This document shows, piece by piece, positions 1-8,000 of a stretch of 64,000 bases of DNA. The notes beneath the pieces are model-generated. The model saw only the letters and a list, made by a program, of their open reading frames with translations, searched no databases and was not told the DNA's origin. Source of the stretch: Neobacillus sp. Marseille-Q6967 (GTDB lineage: Bacteria > Bacillota > Bacilli > Bacillales > Cytobacillaceae); NCBI RefSeq assembly GCF_946151075.1, contig NZ_OX267715.1:1961881-2025880 (forward strand). The letters are read 5' to 3'. The position numbers and the translations under genes were made by a program. Within the stretch, counting starts at the first letter, position 1, and each line of letters begins with the position of its first letter.

Positions 1-1
1 T

Positions 2-880
2 GCCTCATTCTTAAATCTAAACACTATTTTTCTCAGTATTTTAATAGAAGCCCTGCCATTTGTTTTAATAGGAGTTATTATTGCTGGTTTTATCCAAATC
101 TATATTACCGAAGAGCATATCCGGAGATGGATTCCTAAAAACAAAGTCCTGGCTGTCATCATGAGTTGTATCGTTGGCGCGCTATTTCCTGCCTGTGAAT
201 GCGGAATTGTCCCTATTGTTCGCAGGCTTATCGGAAAAGGTGTCCCGATTCATGCTGCCATTGGCTTTTTGTTGACTGGGCCTCTAATCAACCCTGTTGT
301 CATTGCCTCAACATATATGGCTTTTGGAAACGATATAAGAATAGCAGGATTACGAATGGGTTTAGGTTTTATAATTGCCCTATTGGTTGCTTTTGCCGTA
401 AGCTCGCTTTTTAAAGGAACTCAACTAAAAGCTCCAATTAAATTAGATTCTTCCCGATCACAATCGAAAAACTTTACTGCCCGATTTTGGTCCATGCTGA
501 CACATTCAATTGATGAGTTTTTTGATATGGGAAAATACCTTATCATTGGTGCACTTATTGCAGCTAGTGTACAAACCCATATGCCGGCAATGACTTTATT
601 AGAAACTGGCAGTGGTCCTGTATCTTCTTTGTTTGTCATGATGGGGCTCGCTTACATTTTATCCCTTTGTTCCGAAGCGGATGCCTTTATCGGTGCGTCC
701 TTCAGCAGTATTTTCCCACTATCATCTATCCTTGGATTCTTAATTTTCGGACCGATGATGGACTTAAAAAATACGATTATGATGCTTAGTGTATTTCGAT
801 TTAGGTTTGTAATGGTTGTATTAGGGTTAATTGTTTCCACCATCTTTTTAACATTAATACTGGTACAAACCTTTATTTAA
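2..880 (+). CDS. DUF318/YcgR-type membrane permease, cut by the left window edge
   Basis: The reading frame is open from the first bases, so the N-terminus lies outside the window; about 292 residues are visible. The protein is strongly hydrophobic with several membrane helices and an early CECGI motif with two cysteines in the first third, typical of DUF318 (ArsP_1/YcgR-type) permeases. A mid-protein hydrophilic stretch separates two helical bundles. An ATG at 161 would remove the first conserved helices and is not the real start. The stop is 12 bp before the next gene, whose ribosome site GGAGG lies in that gap, so the two form an operon. In this family the partner is a YcgQ-like protein, as here. 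The substrate is not known; a metal is suggested only by the His-rich partner. Confidence 0.85.
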   Translation, partial: ASFLNLNTIFLSILIEALPFVLIGVIIAGFIQIYITEEHIRRWIPKNKVLAVIMSCIVGALFPACECGIVPIVRRLIGKGVPIHAAIGFLLTGPLINPVVIASTYMAFGNDIRIAGLRMGLGFIIALLVAFAVSSLFKGTQLKAPIKLDSSRSQSKNFTARFWSMLTHSIDEFFDMGKYLIIGALIAASVQTHMPAMTLLETGSGPVSSLFVMMGLAYILSLCSEADAFIGASFSSIFPLSSILGFLIFGPMMDLKNTIMMLSVFRFRFVMVVLGLIVSTIFLTLILVQTFI

Positions 881-892
881 GGAGGACAAAAC

Positions 893-1831
893 ATGCAACT
901 CCACTTTCAGCAAGCGTTACGGGCGTTAATATTATTATCTTTTTCCACCATGCTTTTCAAGATGCATTATTCCGGGGATATCACCAAGTTTATTAATCCT
1001 AAATATGAGGGTTTAAGCCAAATCGCTTCTATCATTTTTTTGATTTTATTTTTCATTCAAATTACAAGAATATGGACTACTTCAACTAGAGGGAACAGTC
1101 CCCATCATTGCGATCACCACGACGATTCCTGTCATCATCACGACCATGGGGATACTCCCTTAAATACCAAAAAATTAATTTCATATCTAGTTATTAGTTT
1201 CCCATTGGTAACTGGATTCTTCCTTTCTCCAAAGTTACTAGATGCCTCCATGGCAGAAAAAAAAGGAGCAATGCTTATTCTCTCTAACCAAACTCAAGCA
1301 TCACAAGAAAAGGGTTCCGAGGAGTCACAGCAAAAGGAAGAAAATAGTCAGGAAGAAATGGATGGATACGATAATCCTATCGATCCTAATCTGGAAAACC
1401 AAGAGAGCATTTCAGAGGAAGAGTATAATAATTTAATGAGACAATTAGAACAAAATAATACGATTAAGATGAGCGATTTCGCTTATGCGGCTTATTATGA
1501 AGAAATCGGAAAGAATGTTCATAAATATAAAGGCAAAAAGATTAAAGTAAGAGGATTTGTCTATAAAGAAAATGGATTATCCTCAAACCAGCTGGTCATC
1601 TCAAGATTTTTGATTACGCATTGTGTCGCGGATGCCAGTATCATTGGATTCTTATCTGAGTTCTTAGTTGCTCCCTCCCTTGAAAAGGATACATGGATTG
1701 AGGCCGAAGGTGTATTAGATGTCACGACATTTAATGGGAATGAACTTCCGCTTATAAAAATTACAGATTGGAAGGAAATAAAAGAACCAGAACAGCCGTA
1801 TCTTTATCCCATAAGTGTCAAAATAATGTAA
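893..1831 (+). CDS. YcgQ-like (TIGR03943) permease partner with His-rich loop
   Basis: 312 residues. There are hydrophobic segments near residues 42-60 and 94-112. Between them sits a cluster rich in His, Asp and Cys (about residues 71-86). A Glu/Gln-rich linker (about 138-185) follows, then a soluble C-terminal domain of the TIGR03943 type. The start is ATG with GGAGG 7 bp upstream. It directly follows the DUF318 permease, the usual family pairing. The His cluster suggests metal sensing or binding, but this is inference from composition. Membrane location is expected. The gene is the last of its operon and runs towards the 52-bp repeat array. Confidence 0.8.
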   Translation: MQLHFQQALRALILLSFSTMLFKMHYSGDITKFINPKYEGLSQIASIIFLILFFIQITRIWTTSTRGNSPHHCDHHDDSCHHHDHGDTPLNTKKLISYLVISFPLVTGFFLSPKLLDASMAEKKGAMLILSNQTQASQEKGSEESQQKEENSQEEMDGYDNPIDPNLENQESISEEEYNNLMRQLEQNNTIKMSDFAYAAYYEEIGKNVHKYKGKKIKVRGFVYKENGLSSNQLVISRFLITHCVADASIIGFLSEFLVAPSLEKDTWIEAEGVLDVTTFNGNELPLIKITDWKEIKEPEQPYLYPISVKIM

Positions 1832-1832
1832 G

Positions 1833-1850
1833 GTTAAGTACTTAACTATT
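1833..1850 (+). terminator. weak palindrome after the permease pair
   Basis: A 14-bp perfect palindrome, GTTAAGTACTTAAC, lies directly after the stop codon and is followed by a short T-rich stretch. The usable stem is only about 5 bp, so this is a weak terminator candidate. Confidence 0.3.
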
Positions 1851-1906
1851 TTAAAAGACAGGCTCTATTTAATGGCGACTAAAATTATTCTATTAATTTA
1901 ATTTCA

Positions 1907-2564
1907 GTAGCCAATACCCTCTCTTGACTACCAAAGTTTCTTTATCAAGTTTATTTCAGTAGCCAATACCCCTTCTTGGCTACCCAAGTTTCTTTATCAA
2001 GTTTATTTGAGTAGCCAATACCCTTTCTTGGCTACCCAAGTTTCTTTATCAAGGTTATTTCAGTAGCCAATACCCTTTCTTGGTTACCCAAATTTCTGTT
2101 TCAAGTTTATTTGAGTAGCCAATACCCTCTCTTGGCTACCCAAATGACTTTACCTTGTTTATTTCAGTAGTCAATGCCTTTTTTTGGATACCCAAATTTC
2201 TGTTTCAAGTTTATTTCAGTAGCCAATACCCTCTCTTGACTACCCAAGGTTCTTTATTAAGTTTATTTCAGTAGCCAATACCCCTTCTTGGCTACCCAAG
2301 GTTCTTTATCAAGTTTATTTGAGTAGCCAATACCCTTTCTTGGCTACCCAAGTTTCTTTATCAAGTTTATTTGAGTAGCCAATACCCTTTCTTGGCTACC
2401 CAAGTTTCTTTATCAAGGTTATTTCAGTAGCCAATACCTTTTCTTGGTTACCCAAATTTCTGTTTCAAGTTTATTTGAGTAGCCAATACCCTCTTTTGAT
2501 TCCCCAAGTTACTTTAATAAGTTTATTTCATAGCCAACATCTTCTGTTGGTAACCCAAATTCCA
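1907..2564. repeat. array of thirteen 52-bp tandem hairpin units
   Basis: Units begin at 1907, 1959, 2011, 2063, 2115, 2167, 2219, 2271, 2323, 2375, 2427 and 2479, an exact 52-bp period; a degenerate thirteenth starts near 2530. Each unit contains GTAGCCAA, a 9-nt loop and TTGGCTAC, so it can form an 8-bp stem, followed by an A/T-rich spacer of the type AAGTTTCTTTATCAAG. Six units (2, 3, 5, 8, 9, 10) have a perfect stem. Units 4 and 11 have a wobble pair, and units 1 and 7 a single change in the right arm. Period 52 is not a multiple of three and stops occur in the frames, so it is not coding. It lies between converging genes. Units 1-4 resemble units 7, 8, 10 and 11, showing a block duplication. 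Confidence 0.95.
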
Positions 2565-2565
2565 C

Positions 2566-2597
2566 TAAAAAGTGTTCGTTCCCCAATGGATGAACGA
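2566..2597 (-). terminator. terminator after the MoeB/ThiF-like gene
   Basis: TCGTTC (2576-2581) pairs with GAACGA (2592-2597). On the minus strand the stem is followed by ACTTTTTAG. The stem is short. Confidence 0.45.
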
Positions 2598-2621
2598 TAA
2601 TGATATACTCCTTCTTTAAAC

Positions 2622-3650
2622 TTAATTCCCAATATATTGGGAGTAAAGAGATTTTGCTTTCACTACGTCATTGGTTCCATGAACCAACACACGGCCATCC
2701 TTAAAGATAACAATCGATGTTTCTTCGTTTGGTGAAAAACGAACCAAGAATGTATTTCCTAACACTTTTCCTGTCCTTTTTAGTTTTTCGGCAAGCTTGA
2801 CTAGGTCCGGCTCACGTTTATCCCGGAAAGAAATCTGTACCGTGTCCCGGCCGCAAAGGGAGGTATAAGCTTCTTGAAGACTTGATGAGCGATCGAGAAA
2901 ATCAAATTGATGATGGGCGCAGGCTGGACAATCTGTATTTTTCCCTTGTGAAATATCCATTTGGAAAAAACTCGTATCCCAAATATCAATCTGTTCTAGA
3001 TTCGGGTTTGATTCTGCCCCTACAAGTATTTTCATTGCTTCGATGGCCTGAAAACTTCCAATAATATCTGTTAACGGTGACAATACCCCAATGGTATCAC
3101 AGGTTTCTCCTCTGCCAGACGGTACATTAGGAAACAAACAACGGTAACATGGCGAAATACCTGGTTTAATGACAGAAAACATCCCTCTCGAACTAACAGC
3201 AGCCCCATGAACCCATGGAATTCCATGTTTCACCGCGACATCATTGATAAGGTACCGGGTTATAAAATTATCCGTACCATCTACAATCACATCAAATCCC
3301 GTTAATAACTCTTCCGCATTATCAAGATTAATATCAGCAATTACTGCTTCAACCGTGACATTAGAATTAATTTTGCTTAATCTTTTTTGAGCAGCGACCG
3401 CCTTTGGGAAATGTAATTCTGCATCATCTTCGTTAAAAAGGGTTTGCCGTTGAAGGTTGGAGAGTTCCACTACATCCCGGTCAATTAACCGGATATATCC
3501 AACGCCGGAACGGACAAGATGATTCGCACTAACCGTCCCGAGTGCACCAACCCCAACAATCGCCACCCTGCTGTTTAAAAATTTCAACTGACCCTCTTTT
3601 CCGATTTTCGAAAAAAGAATCTGTCTGGAATACCGTCCTAAATCGTTCAT
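2622..3650 (-). CDS. moeB: MoeB/ThiF-family adenylyltransferase (E1-like)
   Basis: 342 residues. ThiF fold: nucleotide loop GVGALG at 33-38, RDV and NLQRQT around 58-70, a DGTDNF motif near 124-129, and two zinc-binding CxxC pairs (CYRC at 168-171, CPAC at 241-244). Family members adenylate the C-terminal Gly of MoaD or ThiS before sulfur transfer. There is no full rhodanese domain; the roughly 75-residue C-terminal extension is like that of Bacillus ThiF/MoeB proteins. It is divergent from an aldehyde:ferredoxin oxidoreductase and 4.4 kb from moaD, so a role in tungsto/molybdopterin synthesis is more likely than thiazole synthesis. This choice is inference. ATG start preceded by GAGGAAT. Confidence 0.85.
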   Translation of the reverse strand: MNDLGRYSRQILFSKIGKEGQLKFLNSRVAIVGVGALGTVSANHLVRSGVGYIRLIDRDVVELSNLQRQTLFNEDDAELHFPKAVAAQKRLSKINSNVTVEAVIADINLDNAEELLTGFDVIVDGTDNFITRYLINDVAVKHGIPWVHGAAVSSRGMFSVIKPGISPCYRCLFPNVPSGRGETCDTIGVLSPLTDIIGSFQAIEAMKILVGAESNPNLEQIDIWDTSFFQMDISQGKNTDCPACAHHQFDFLDRSSSLQEAYTSLCGRDTVQISFRDKREPDLVKLAEKLKRTGKVLGNTFLVRFSPNEETSIVIFKDGRVLVHGTNDVVKAKSLYSQYIGN

Positions 3651-3718
3651 ATAATTCCTCTTTTCTAGATACTAATCATATTTATCTTCATTTTAGTTGA
3701 ATTTTACAAAAATTTAAA

Positions 3719-3747
3719 TATTAATAATCGTAAAAAAACGTTATAAT
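3719..3747 (+). promoter_or_regulatory. possible promoter for the AOR gene
   Basis: A perfect TATAAT at 3742-3747 lies 97 bp before the AOR start. The hexamer 17 bp further upstream (TATTAA) is a poor -35, so an activator may be needed. This is a weak call from sequence only. Confidence 0.3.
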
Positions 3748-3843
3748 AGAAATTGGGTTATTTTATAAATTTTGGAGAAATCCCCTATTTTTACATAAAC
3801 AAAGCAGGGGCCATTTTTCTAAAATATTAGGGAGGGAAAAACT

Positions 3844-5673
3844 TTGAATCTAGGTGGTTTTAAAAACAAAGAAGTAGTAGTAGATTTGACAAATGGCAAG
3901 ATTGATTACAGGCCCATCAACGAAGATGATGCAAAAAAATACATCGGCGGCCGCGGACTGGGAGTAAAGTACGTCCTTGATAACGGGCCGGAAGTAGAAC
4001 CTTTATCAGAAGAAAACATCCTTTGTATCATGACAGGTCCTGTTACAGGCTCACGCTCTTCCATGAGCGGACGTCTTTGCGTGGTAACTAAATCCCCGCT
4101 AACTGGAACGGTTACTGACTCTCATATGGGTGGTTGGACTGCTGCTCGTTTAAAATGGGCAGGTGTCGATAACATTATTGTTTCAGGAAAGAGTGACAAG
4201 CCTGTTTACCTTTATATCGAAGACGGCAAGGCAGAACTCCGTGATGCATCTGATTTATGGGGAAAAGGCACAAGAGAAACAGTTAAAACACTTCAGGCAA
4301 AATACGGTGAGCAGGATTTAAGTGTGATGACCATCGGTCAAGCAGGTGAAAACACCGTTCGCTTTTCCGCGTTTATCAACGAGCATGACCGCGCAGCCGG
4401 CCGCGGCGGTACAGCGGCTGTTGCAGGCTATAAAAAATTGAAAGCGGTTGTAATCAAGGCGGCTCAAAAAGGCAATATGCCGCAGCCAAAATTAGAATAT
4501 GAGTATAAAGAAGCCAACAAAAAAGCGGTAAAAGCCATCCTTGACGGCGGCTTAACTGCCCCAAATAAAGGCGGTCTTTCTGTTTACGGAACGAACGTTT
4601 TAACTAATATCATCAATGAAGTTGGCGCCCTTCCAACAAAGAACTCTCAATTTACCCACTGGGAAGAAGCAGAAAAGCATAGCGGTGAATATGTAAACAA
4701 GCATTTACTTGTTCAAAACAATACGTGCCATGCCTGTCCTGTTGGCTGTAAAATTGAAGTAGAAGTAAAAGACGGTAAATATAAAACCCGCGTAGAAAGC
4801 GTGGAGTTTGAATCTGCCTGGTCCCTCGGCTCCAACTGCTTATTGAGCGATGCAGAAGCCATTTCTTATTTGATTGACCGTTGTAACGAATATGGTCTTG
4901 ATACCATTGAGCTTGGCCACTGCTTCTCTGTTACAATGGAAGCTTATGAAAAAGGCTTAATTACGGAAGAGCTTATCTGGGGCGATGCTGACAGCATGAT
5001 TGATTTAACCAAGAAAATTGCTTACCGTGAAGGTTTCGGCGGACTTCTAGCTGAAGGTCCTGCAAGAGCAACTGCTTCTTGGGGTGCACCTCAACTTTCT
5101 ATGAGCGTGAAAGGTCAGTCCATTCCAGCTTATGACCCTCGTGGTATTCAAGGAATTGGTCTTGGATATGCGACTAGTAACCGTGGCGCCTGCCATTTAC
5201 GCGGCTATACTGTAGCAAGTGAAATTGCCGGCATTCCAGAACCAACCGACCGCTTAAAGCCAGAAGGAAAAGGTGAATTGTTAAAAGTATTCCAAGACAT
5301 GCTAGCCTTCTCTGATTCTATGAATATTTGTAAGTTCTCTTCATTCTCTGAGAACGCAGAGCATTATGCGGAGCAATACAGCACCATGACTGGTATTCCA
5401 ATGACAGCTGAAGATGTTATGAAGGCCGGGGAAAGAATTTATAACCTTGAGCGTTACTATAACAACCTTGCTGGATTCGATAAAGAGGAAGATGACTACC
5501 TGCCAAAACGTTTCACAGAAGAACCAGGATCAGGTAACAGTGCTGGTGAAGTAAGCCGTATGGATATCATGTTGAAAGAATACTACGAAGTCCGCGGCTG
5601 GGAAAATGGGGTTGTTCCAGAAGAAAAACTTCGTGAACTCGATATTATCGGATCTGAAAATCAGCCAGTTTAA
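3844..5673 (+). CDS. aldehyde:ferredoxin oxidoreductase (tungsten-type, AOR family)
   Basis: 609 residues, the normal length for AOR. It would oxidise aldehydes to acids (or run in reverse) with ferredoxin, using a bis-pyranopterin tungsten (or molybdenum) centre and one [4Fe-4S] cluster in the cytoplasm. The cluster ligands are visible: CxxCxxxC in CHACPVGC at about residues 295-302, and the fourth Cys in MNICKF near residue 496. The N-terminal GGRGLGVKY and the TGSRSSMSGR stretch match the pterin-binding AOR N-domain. Start is TTG with GGGAGGG 6 bp upstream. The gene is monocistronic and followed by a strong terminator. moeB-like and moaD genes nearby suggest cofactor supply. AOR is unusual but known in Bacillaceae. 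Confidence 0.93.
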   Translation: MNLGGFKNKEVVVDLTNGKIDYRPINEDDAKKYIGGRGLGVKYVLDNGPEVEPLSEENILCIMTGPVTGSRSSMSGRLCVVTKSPLTGTVTDSHMGGWTAARLKWAGVDNIIVSGKSDKPVYLYIEDGKAELRDASDLWGKGTRETVKTLQAKYGEQDLSVMTIGQAGENTVRFSAFINEHDRAAGRGGTAAVAGYKKLKAVVIKAAQKGNMPQPKLEYEYKEANKKAVKAILDGGLTAPNKGGLSVYGTNVLTNIINEVGALPTKNSQFTHWEEAEKHSGEYVNKHLLVQNNTCHACPVGCKIEVEVKDGKYKTRVESVEFESAWSLGSNCLLSDAEAISYLIDRCNEYGLDTIELGHCFSVTMEAYEKGLITEELIWGDADSMIDLTKKIAYREGFGGLLAEGPARATASWGAPQLSMSVKGQSIPAYDPRGIQGIGLGYATSNRGACHLRGYTVASEIAGIPEPTDRLKPEGKGELLKVFQDMLAFSDSMNICKFSSFSENAEHYAEQYSTMTGIPMTAEDVMKAGERIYNLERYYNNLAGFDKEEDDYLPKRFTEEPGSGNSAGEVSRMDIMLKEYYEVRGWENGVVPEEKLRELDIIGSENQPV

Positions 5674-5689
5674 GACTTTTCATCATGTT

Positions 5690-5729
5690 AAAAGCACTGC
5701 AATTCCCTTGAGAACTGCAGTGCTTTTTT
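5690..5729 (+). terminator. strong terminator after AOR
   Basis: AAAGCACTGCA (5691-5701) pairs with TGCAGTGCTTT around a 14-nt loop and runs into TTTTTT. Confidence 0.9.
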
Positions 5730-5744
5730 ATGGAACTTTAGTCA

Positions 5745-5909
5745 TTATTTTTTTAATTGTAATTCTGAAAAATGGACAACCTTTACATGGTTACTAGGTG
5801 ATCCTTGTTTAACAATTCCACAAAAACCAGATGAATCCTGATAAAGCATAATATATAATTTCCCTTGATAAATCACAGGTAATTTTTCCATAAGGACACA
5901 TCCAATCAT
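5745..5909 (-). CDS. small unrecognised protein (48 or 54 aa)
   Basis: An open frame on the minus strand fills most of the gap between AOR and the VOC gene. From ATG at 5909 (GAGAAG seven bp upstream) it gives 54 residues. From ATG at 5891 it gives 48 and starts MEKLPVIYQGKLYIM. The composition is protein-like, ending in FSELQLKK, with no membrane helix. I recognise no family. The stop lies close to the AOR terminator, so the two genes converge. Coding is supported only by composition, ribosome site and fit into the gap. Confidence 0.45.
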   Translation of the reverse strand: MIGCVLMEKLPVIYQGKLYIMLYQDSSGFCGIVKQGSPSNHVKVVHFSELQLKK

Positions 5910-5990
5910 TTTAAACTTCTCAATTATTTTAGTTAATTTCCTTACAGAAGTCTGTGGATAAATTAAGACAAATAAAAAAGGATGATGTGA

Positions 5991-6494
5991 TCATCCCTCG
6001 TAGGCTTGGTTTAACCTGTTTATGTCAATTTTCTTCTCCATTTGGAGCAATGCCTCCATCACTCTTCCAGATTTCTCAGGATCGGGGTCAGTAATCATTT
6101 CGCTTAGATTTGCAGGAACGATTTGCCAGGATACGCCATACTGATCTTTAAGCCACCCGCATACCTGCGCTTTTTCATCGCCGCCTTCACTAAGTTTATC
6201 CCAATAATAGTCTAGTTCTTCTTGTGTTTCACAATGGACGATAAATGAGATTGCTTCCGTAAATTTATATCTCGGACCACCATTTAAAGCTACGAACTCT
6301 TGCCCTTCCAACTGGAATCCTACAGTCATGACGGACCCCTCTTGAATACCAGGCCGCTCATTTGAATAGCGAGTAATTCTGCCAATCTGGGAATTTTTAA
6401 AAATAGTTGTGTAAAACTTCGCTGCCTCTTCAGCTTGATTATTAAACCATAAATTCGGTGTAATTTTTTGGATTTTGTTTTTCAAAATTTTCAC
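5991..6494 (-). CDS. VOC-fold protein, PhnB/3-dmu-9_3-mt type
   Basis: About 167 residues with the PF06983-type pattern: ITPNLWFNNQAEEAAKFY at the start, then a second half with VCGWLKDQYGVSWQIVP. This is the fold of the glyoxalase/dioxygenase superfamily; the physiological substrate of these stand-alone proteins is generally unknown. The longest start is GTG at 6494, but the ribosome site GGAAAGG fits a TTG at 6485 better (about 10 bp), giving three fewer residues. It is a single gene with no operon partner. Confidence 0.82.
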   Translation of the reverse strand: MKILKNKIQKITPNLWFNNQAEEAAKFYTTIFKNSQIGRITRYSNERPGIQEGSVMTVGFQLEGQEFVALNGGPRYKFTEAISFIVHCETQEELDYYWDKLSEGGDEKAQVCGWLKDQYGVSWQIVPANLSEMITDPDPEKSGRVMEALLQMEKKIDINRLNQAYEG

Positions 6495-6604
6495 CCTTTC
6501 CTGTATAAAGTATTTCTATTGTGATCCTTGAATAAACGGAGTGACTTATTTACATTGATACTTTTGAGTAATAACACACCTTTATTAAAGCACAGTACTA
6601 ACCA

Positions 6605-6793
6605 TTACTTTTTACAAGTAATGGACCAATTAATTGCTAAAAAGGATACATTTTCCTCAGTAACAGTTCCATTATTTTCGATACATTTGTCTTTTGCGTA
6701 TTTAAATTCGTAATAACTTAAAGCTATGCTGAACATTAACACAGTAAGTACCAACACACCAATTAATTTTTGTTTTTTTAATATCATTTTCAT
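6605..6793 (-). CDS. small membrane-anchored protein, unrecognised
   Basis: 62 residues: a basic N-terminus, one hydrophobic helix (about residues 9-27, LIGVLVLTVLMFSIALSYY), and a short outside part with two cysteines (about 37 and 60) that could form a disulfide. The second ATG (residue 3) is also possible. A CAGGTGATC ribosome-like site lies about 12 bp upstream. Function is not recognised. Single gene; secreted or anchored location is inferred from the helix. Confidence 0.65.
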   Translation of the reverse strand: MKMILKKQKLIGVLVLTVLMFSIALSYYEFKYAKDKCIENNGTVTEENVSFLAINWSITCKK

Positions 6794-6892
6794 TTTTATA
6801 AGATCACCTGTTTTTTATAGTTAGTTATTTATTAACATTCTTACTTCTTCAACAAGTAAGTGAAATAATCCTTCTATTCAAAGGATTCAATA

Positions 6893-6934
6893 CCTTTAAT
6901 AAAAACAGACCAAATGCTAAGCCATTTGGTCTGT
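6893..6934 (-). terminator. terminator after the 41-aa acidic gene
   Basis: ACAGACCAAATG (6905-6916) pairs with CATTTGGTCTGT (6923-6934), a 12-bp perfect stem with a 6-nt loop. On the minus strand it is followed by TTTTTATT. Confidence 0.9.
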
Positions 6935-6952
6935 AAAACTATATTATCACTA

Positions 6953-7078
6953 TTAAAACCACAATCTTTTATTATAATCATATTCATAGATATCATCATT
7001 TTCTTCTGTTTTCGGGGTGCTCTCTTCACAAGGTTCTTCGGACTGATTAGGTTCACATTGTTTTAATAAAAGTTCCAT
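6953..7078 (-). CDS. 41-aa acidic protein, unrecognised
   Basis: The frame starts MELLLKQCEPNQSEEPC and continues with an Asp/Glu/Tyr-rich tail (EENDDIYEYDYN) before ending RLWF. It is too short to stand out by length, but everything around it fits a gene: a near-consensus vegetative promoter at 7109-7137, a GGAAAGGGGA ribosome site 7 bp before ATG, and a strong terminator just after the stop. It has two cysteines at residues 8 and 17 and no membrane helix. I do not recognise the family. It looks like a free-standing small-protein transcription unit. Confidence 0.7.
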   Translation of the reverse strand: MELLLKQCEPNQSEEPCEESTPKTEENDDIYEYDYNKRLWF

Positions 7079-7108
7079 GGCAGTTTCCCCTTTCCTATTT
7101 CTACTTTT

Positions 7109-7137
7109 ATTATAATGTAAACGCTTACTTATGTCAG
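7109..7137 (-). promoter_or_regulatory. SigA-type promoter of the 41-aa gene
   Basis: On the minus strand CTGACA (-35) and TATAAT (-10) are separated by exactly 17 bp. The -10 ends about 30 bp before the ATG at 7078. Confidence 0.8.
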
Positions 7138-7313
7138 GTAGATATTTTTGGAAATAATAGTATTACGTGCTTTGTAATAGTTTTTTCTAAGCTTAATTAT
7201 AACCTGCGCCGCATGAAACCTCAGATCAAGTAGTTTTCCGTTTTATTTATTTTTTTTAGATTAGTTCAATAAATTCTTTTTTTACATAAGCTAATAATGA
7301 GGAGTGAAATATT

Positions 7314-7613
7314 ATGAAAAATGCGCAGGATCAGTTTGATATCGAAACGCTTAAACTTATTAAAAATAGACTTGATTATATTTACTCCATTGCAAAAAGC
7401 TACAACAGTGAAAACCCAGAGTTAATGGACACTATTGAAAGCTTGGCTTCAGTGGCAAACATGTTTGCAAAGATTAGATTGGAGGAGTTATACGGTAATA
7501 TTGAAACATCGAGTCCACAAGGATACATTGTAAGCAAGCTAGGAAACTCGTACTCTAGAATGAAAAATTTTGAAAAACAAAGAGACACAGACTTTCCGAT
7601 TTGGAAGCTTTAA
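7314..7613 (+). CDS. hypothetical 99-aa soluble protein
   Basis: A mostly helical, charged, soluble protein starting MKNAQDQFDIETLKLI, with no signal peptide or membrane helix. ATG start with GAGGAG 7 bp upstream. The unit is monocistronic: the stop is followed 40 bp later by a strong terminator. I do not recognise a family. The sequence alone gives no function. Confidence 0.75.
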   Translation: MKNAQDQFDIETLKLIKNRLDYIYSIAKSYNSENPELMDTIESLASVANMFAKIRLEELYGNIETSSPQGYIVSKLGNSYSRMKNFEKQRDTDFPIWKL

Positions 7614-7653
7614 TATTTGTAAAGTAGAAAAGTTTTCATAACGTAATTTAACT

Positions 7654-7683
7654 AAAAAGCTGCCTTTGATGGCAGCTTTTTTC
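7654..7683 (+). terminator. terminator after the 99-aa gene
   Basis: AAAAAGCTGCC and GGCAGCTTTTTT pair around a 6-nt loop. It also lies just beyond the end of the converging 7727-7999 gene and may serve both. Confidence 0.9.
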
Positions 7684-7726
7684 TCTTTATATCATGTTTA
7701 CGGAACTGAATCTAATCATACACCGC

Positions 7727-7999
7727 TTATCCGCCAATTCTTCTTGTTTTAATTCGGTAATTTTTAATAAGCTCTTCGAGAGTAAAATCATCTTCCGCAC
7801 TAAATCGAATATGTACCGAATTTACTTTAAAAGTAGAGGTTATCGAGATTAGGTTCTCTTGGATTATTTCTCCGCGCCAGCCTTCCCCTTGATATATGTA
7901 AGGGAATGAATCTGTCACAGTCCTGCCGCCTAACTCTTCAAAATACATACCGAGGTGATTTCGGTTGATGCCGCGAAACTCCAAATCTAAAACTGGCAT
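7727..7999 (-). CDS. hypothetical protein ending in Gly-Gly, partner of moaD
   Basis: 90 residues, soluble, starting MPVLDLEFRGINRNHLGMYF and ending KTRRIGG, so its C-terminus is a diglycine like that of ubiquitin-like sulfur carriers. The ATG is 1 bp after the moaD stop, and its ribosome site AGGAGG sits inside the end of moaD, so the two are translationally linked. The middle (SFPYIYQGEGWRGEIIQENL) does not look like a ThiS/MoaD beta-grasp repeat to me. Possible roles are a second carrier or an accessory of tungstopterin or AOR maturation. This is inference from context and the C-terminus only. Confidence 0.8.
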   Translation of the reverse strand: MPVLDLEFRGINRNHLGMYFEELGGRTVTDSFPYIYQGEGWRGEIIQENLISITSTFKVNSVHIRFSAEDDFTLEELIKNYRIKTRRIGG

Positions 8000-8000
8000 C

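Noticed and set aside
1907..2564. CRISPR array
   Set aside because: The units are contiguous 52-bp tandem copies with no unique spacers of constant length between identical repeats, and no cas genes are present.
1907..2564. Repeat-protein coding region
   Set aside because: The 52-bp period is not a multiple of three and no long open frame spans the array on either strand.
6874..7056. 60-codon minus-strand frame starting MNLISPKN
   Set aside because: It overlaps the better supported 41-aa gene in another frame and runs into that gene's terminator.
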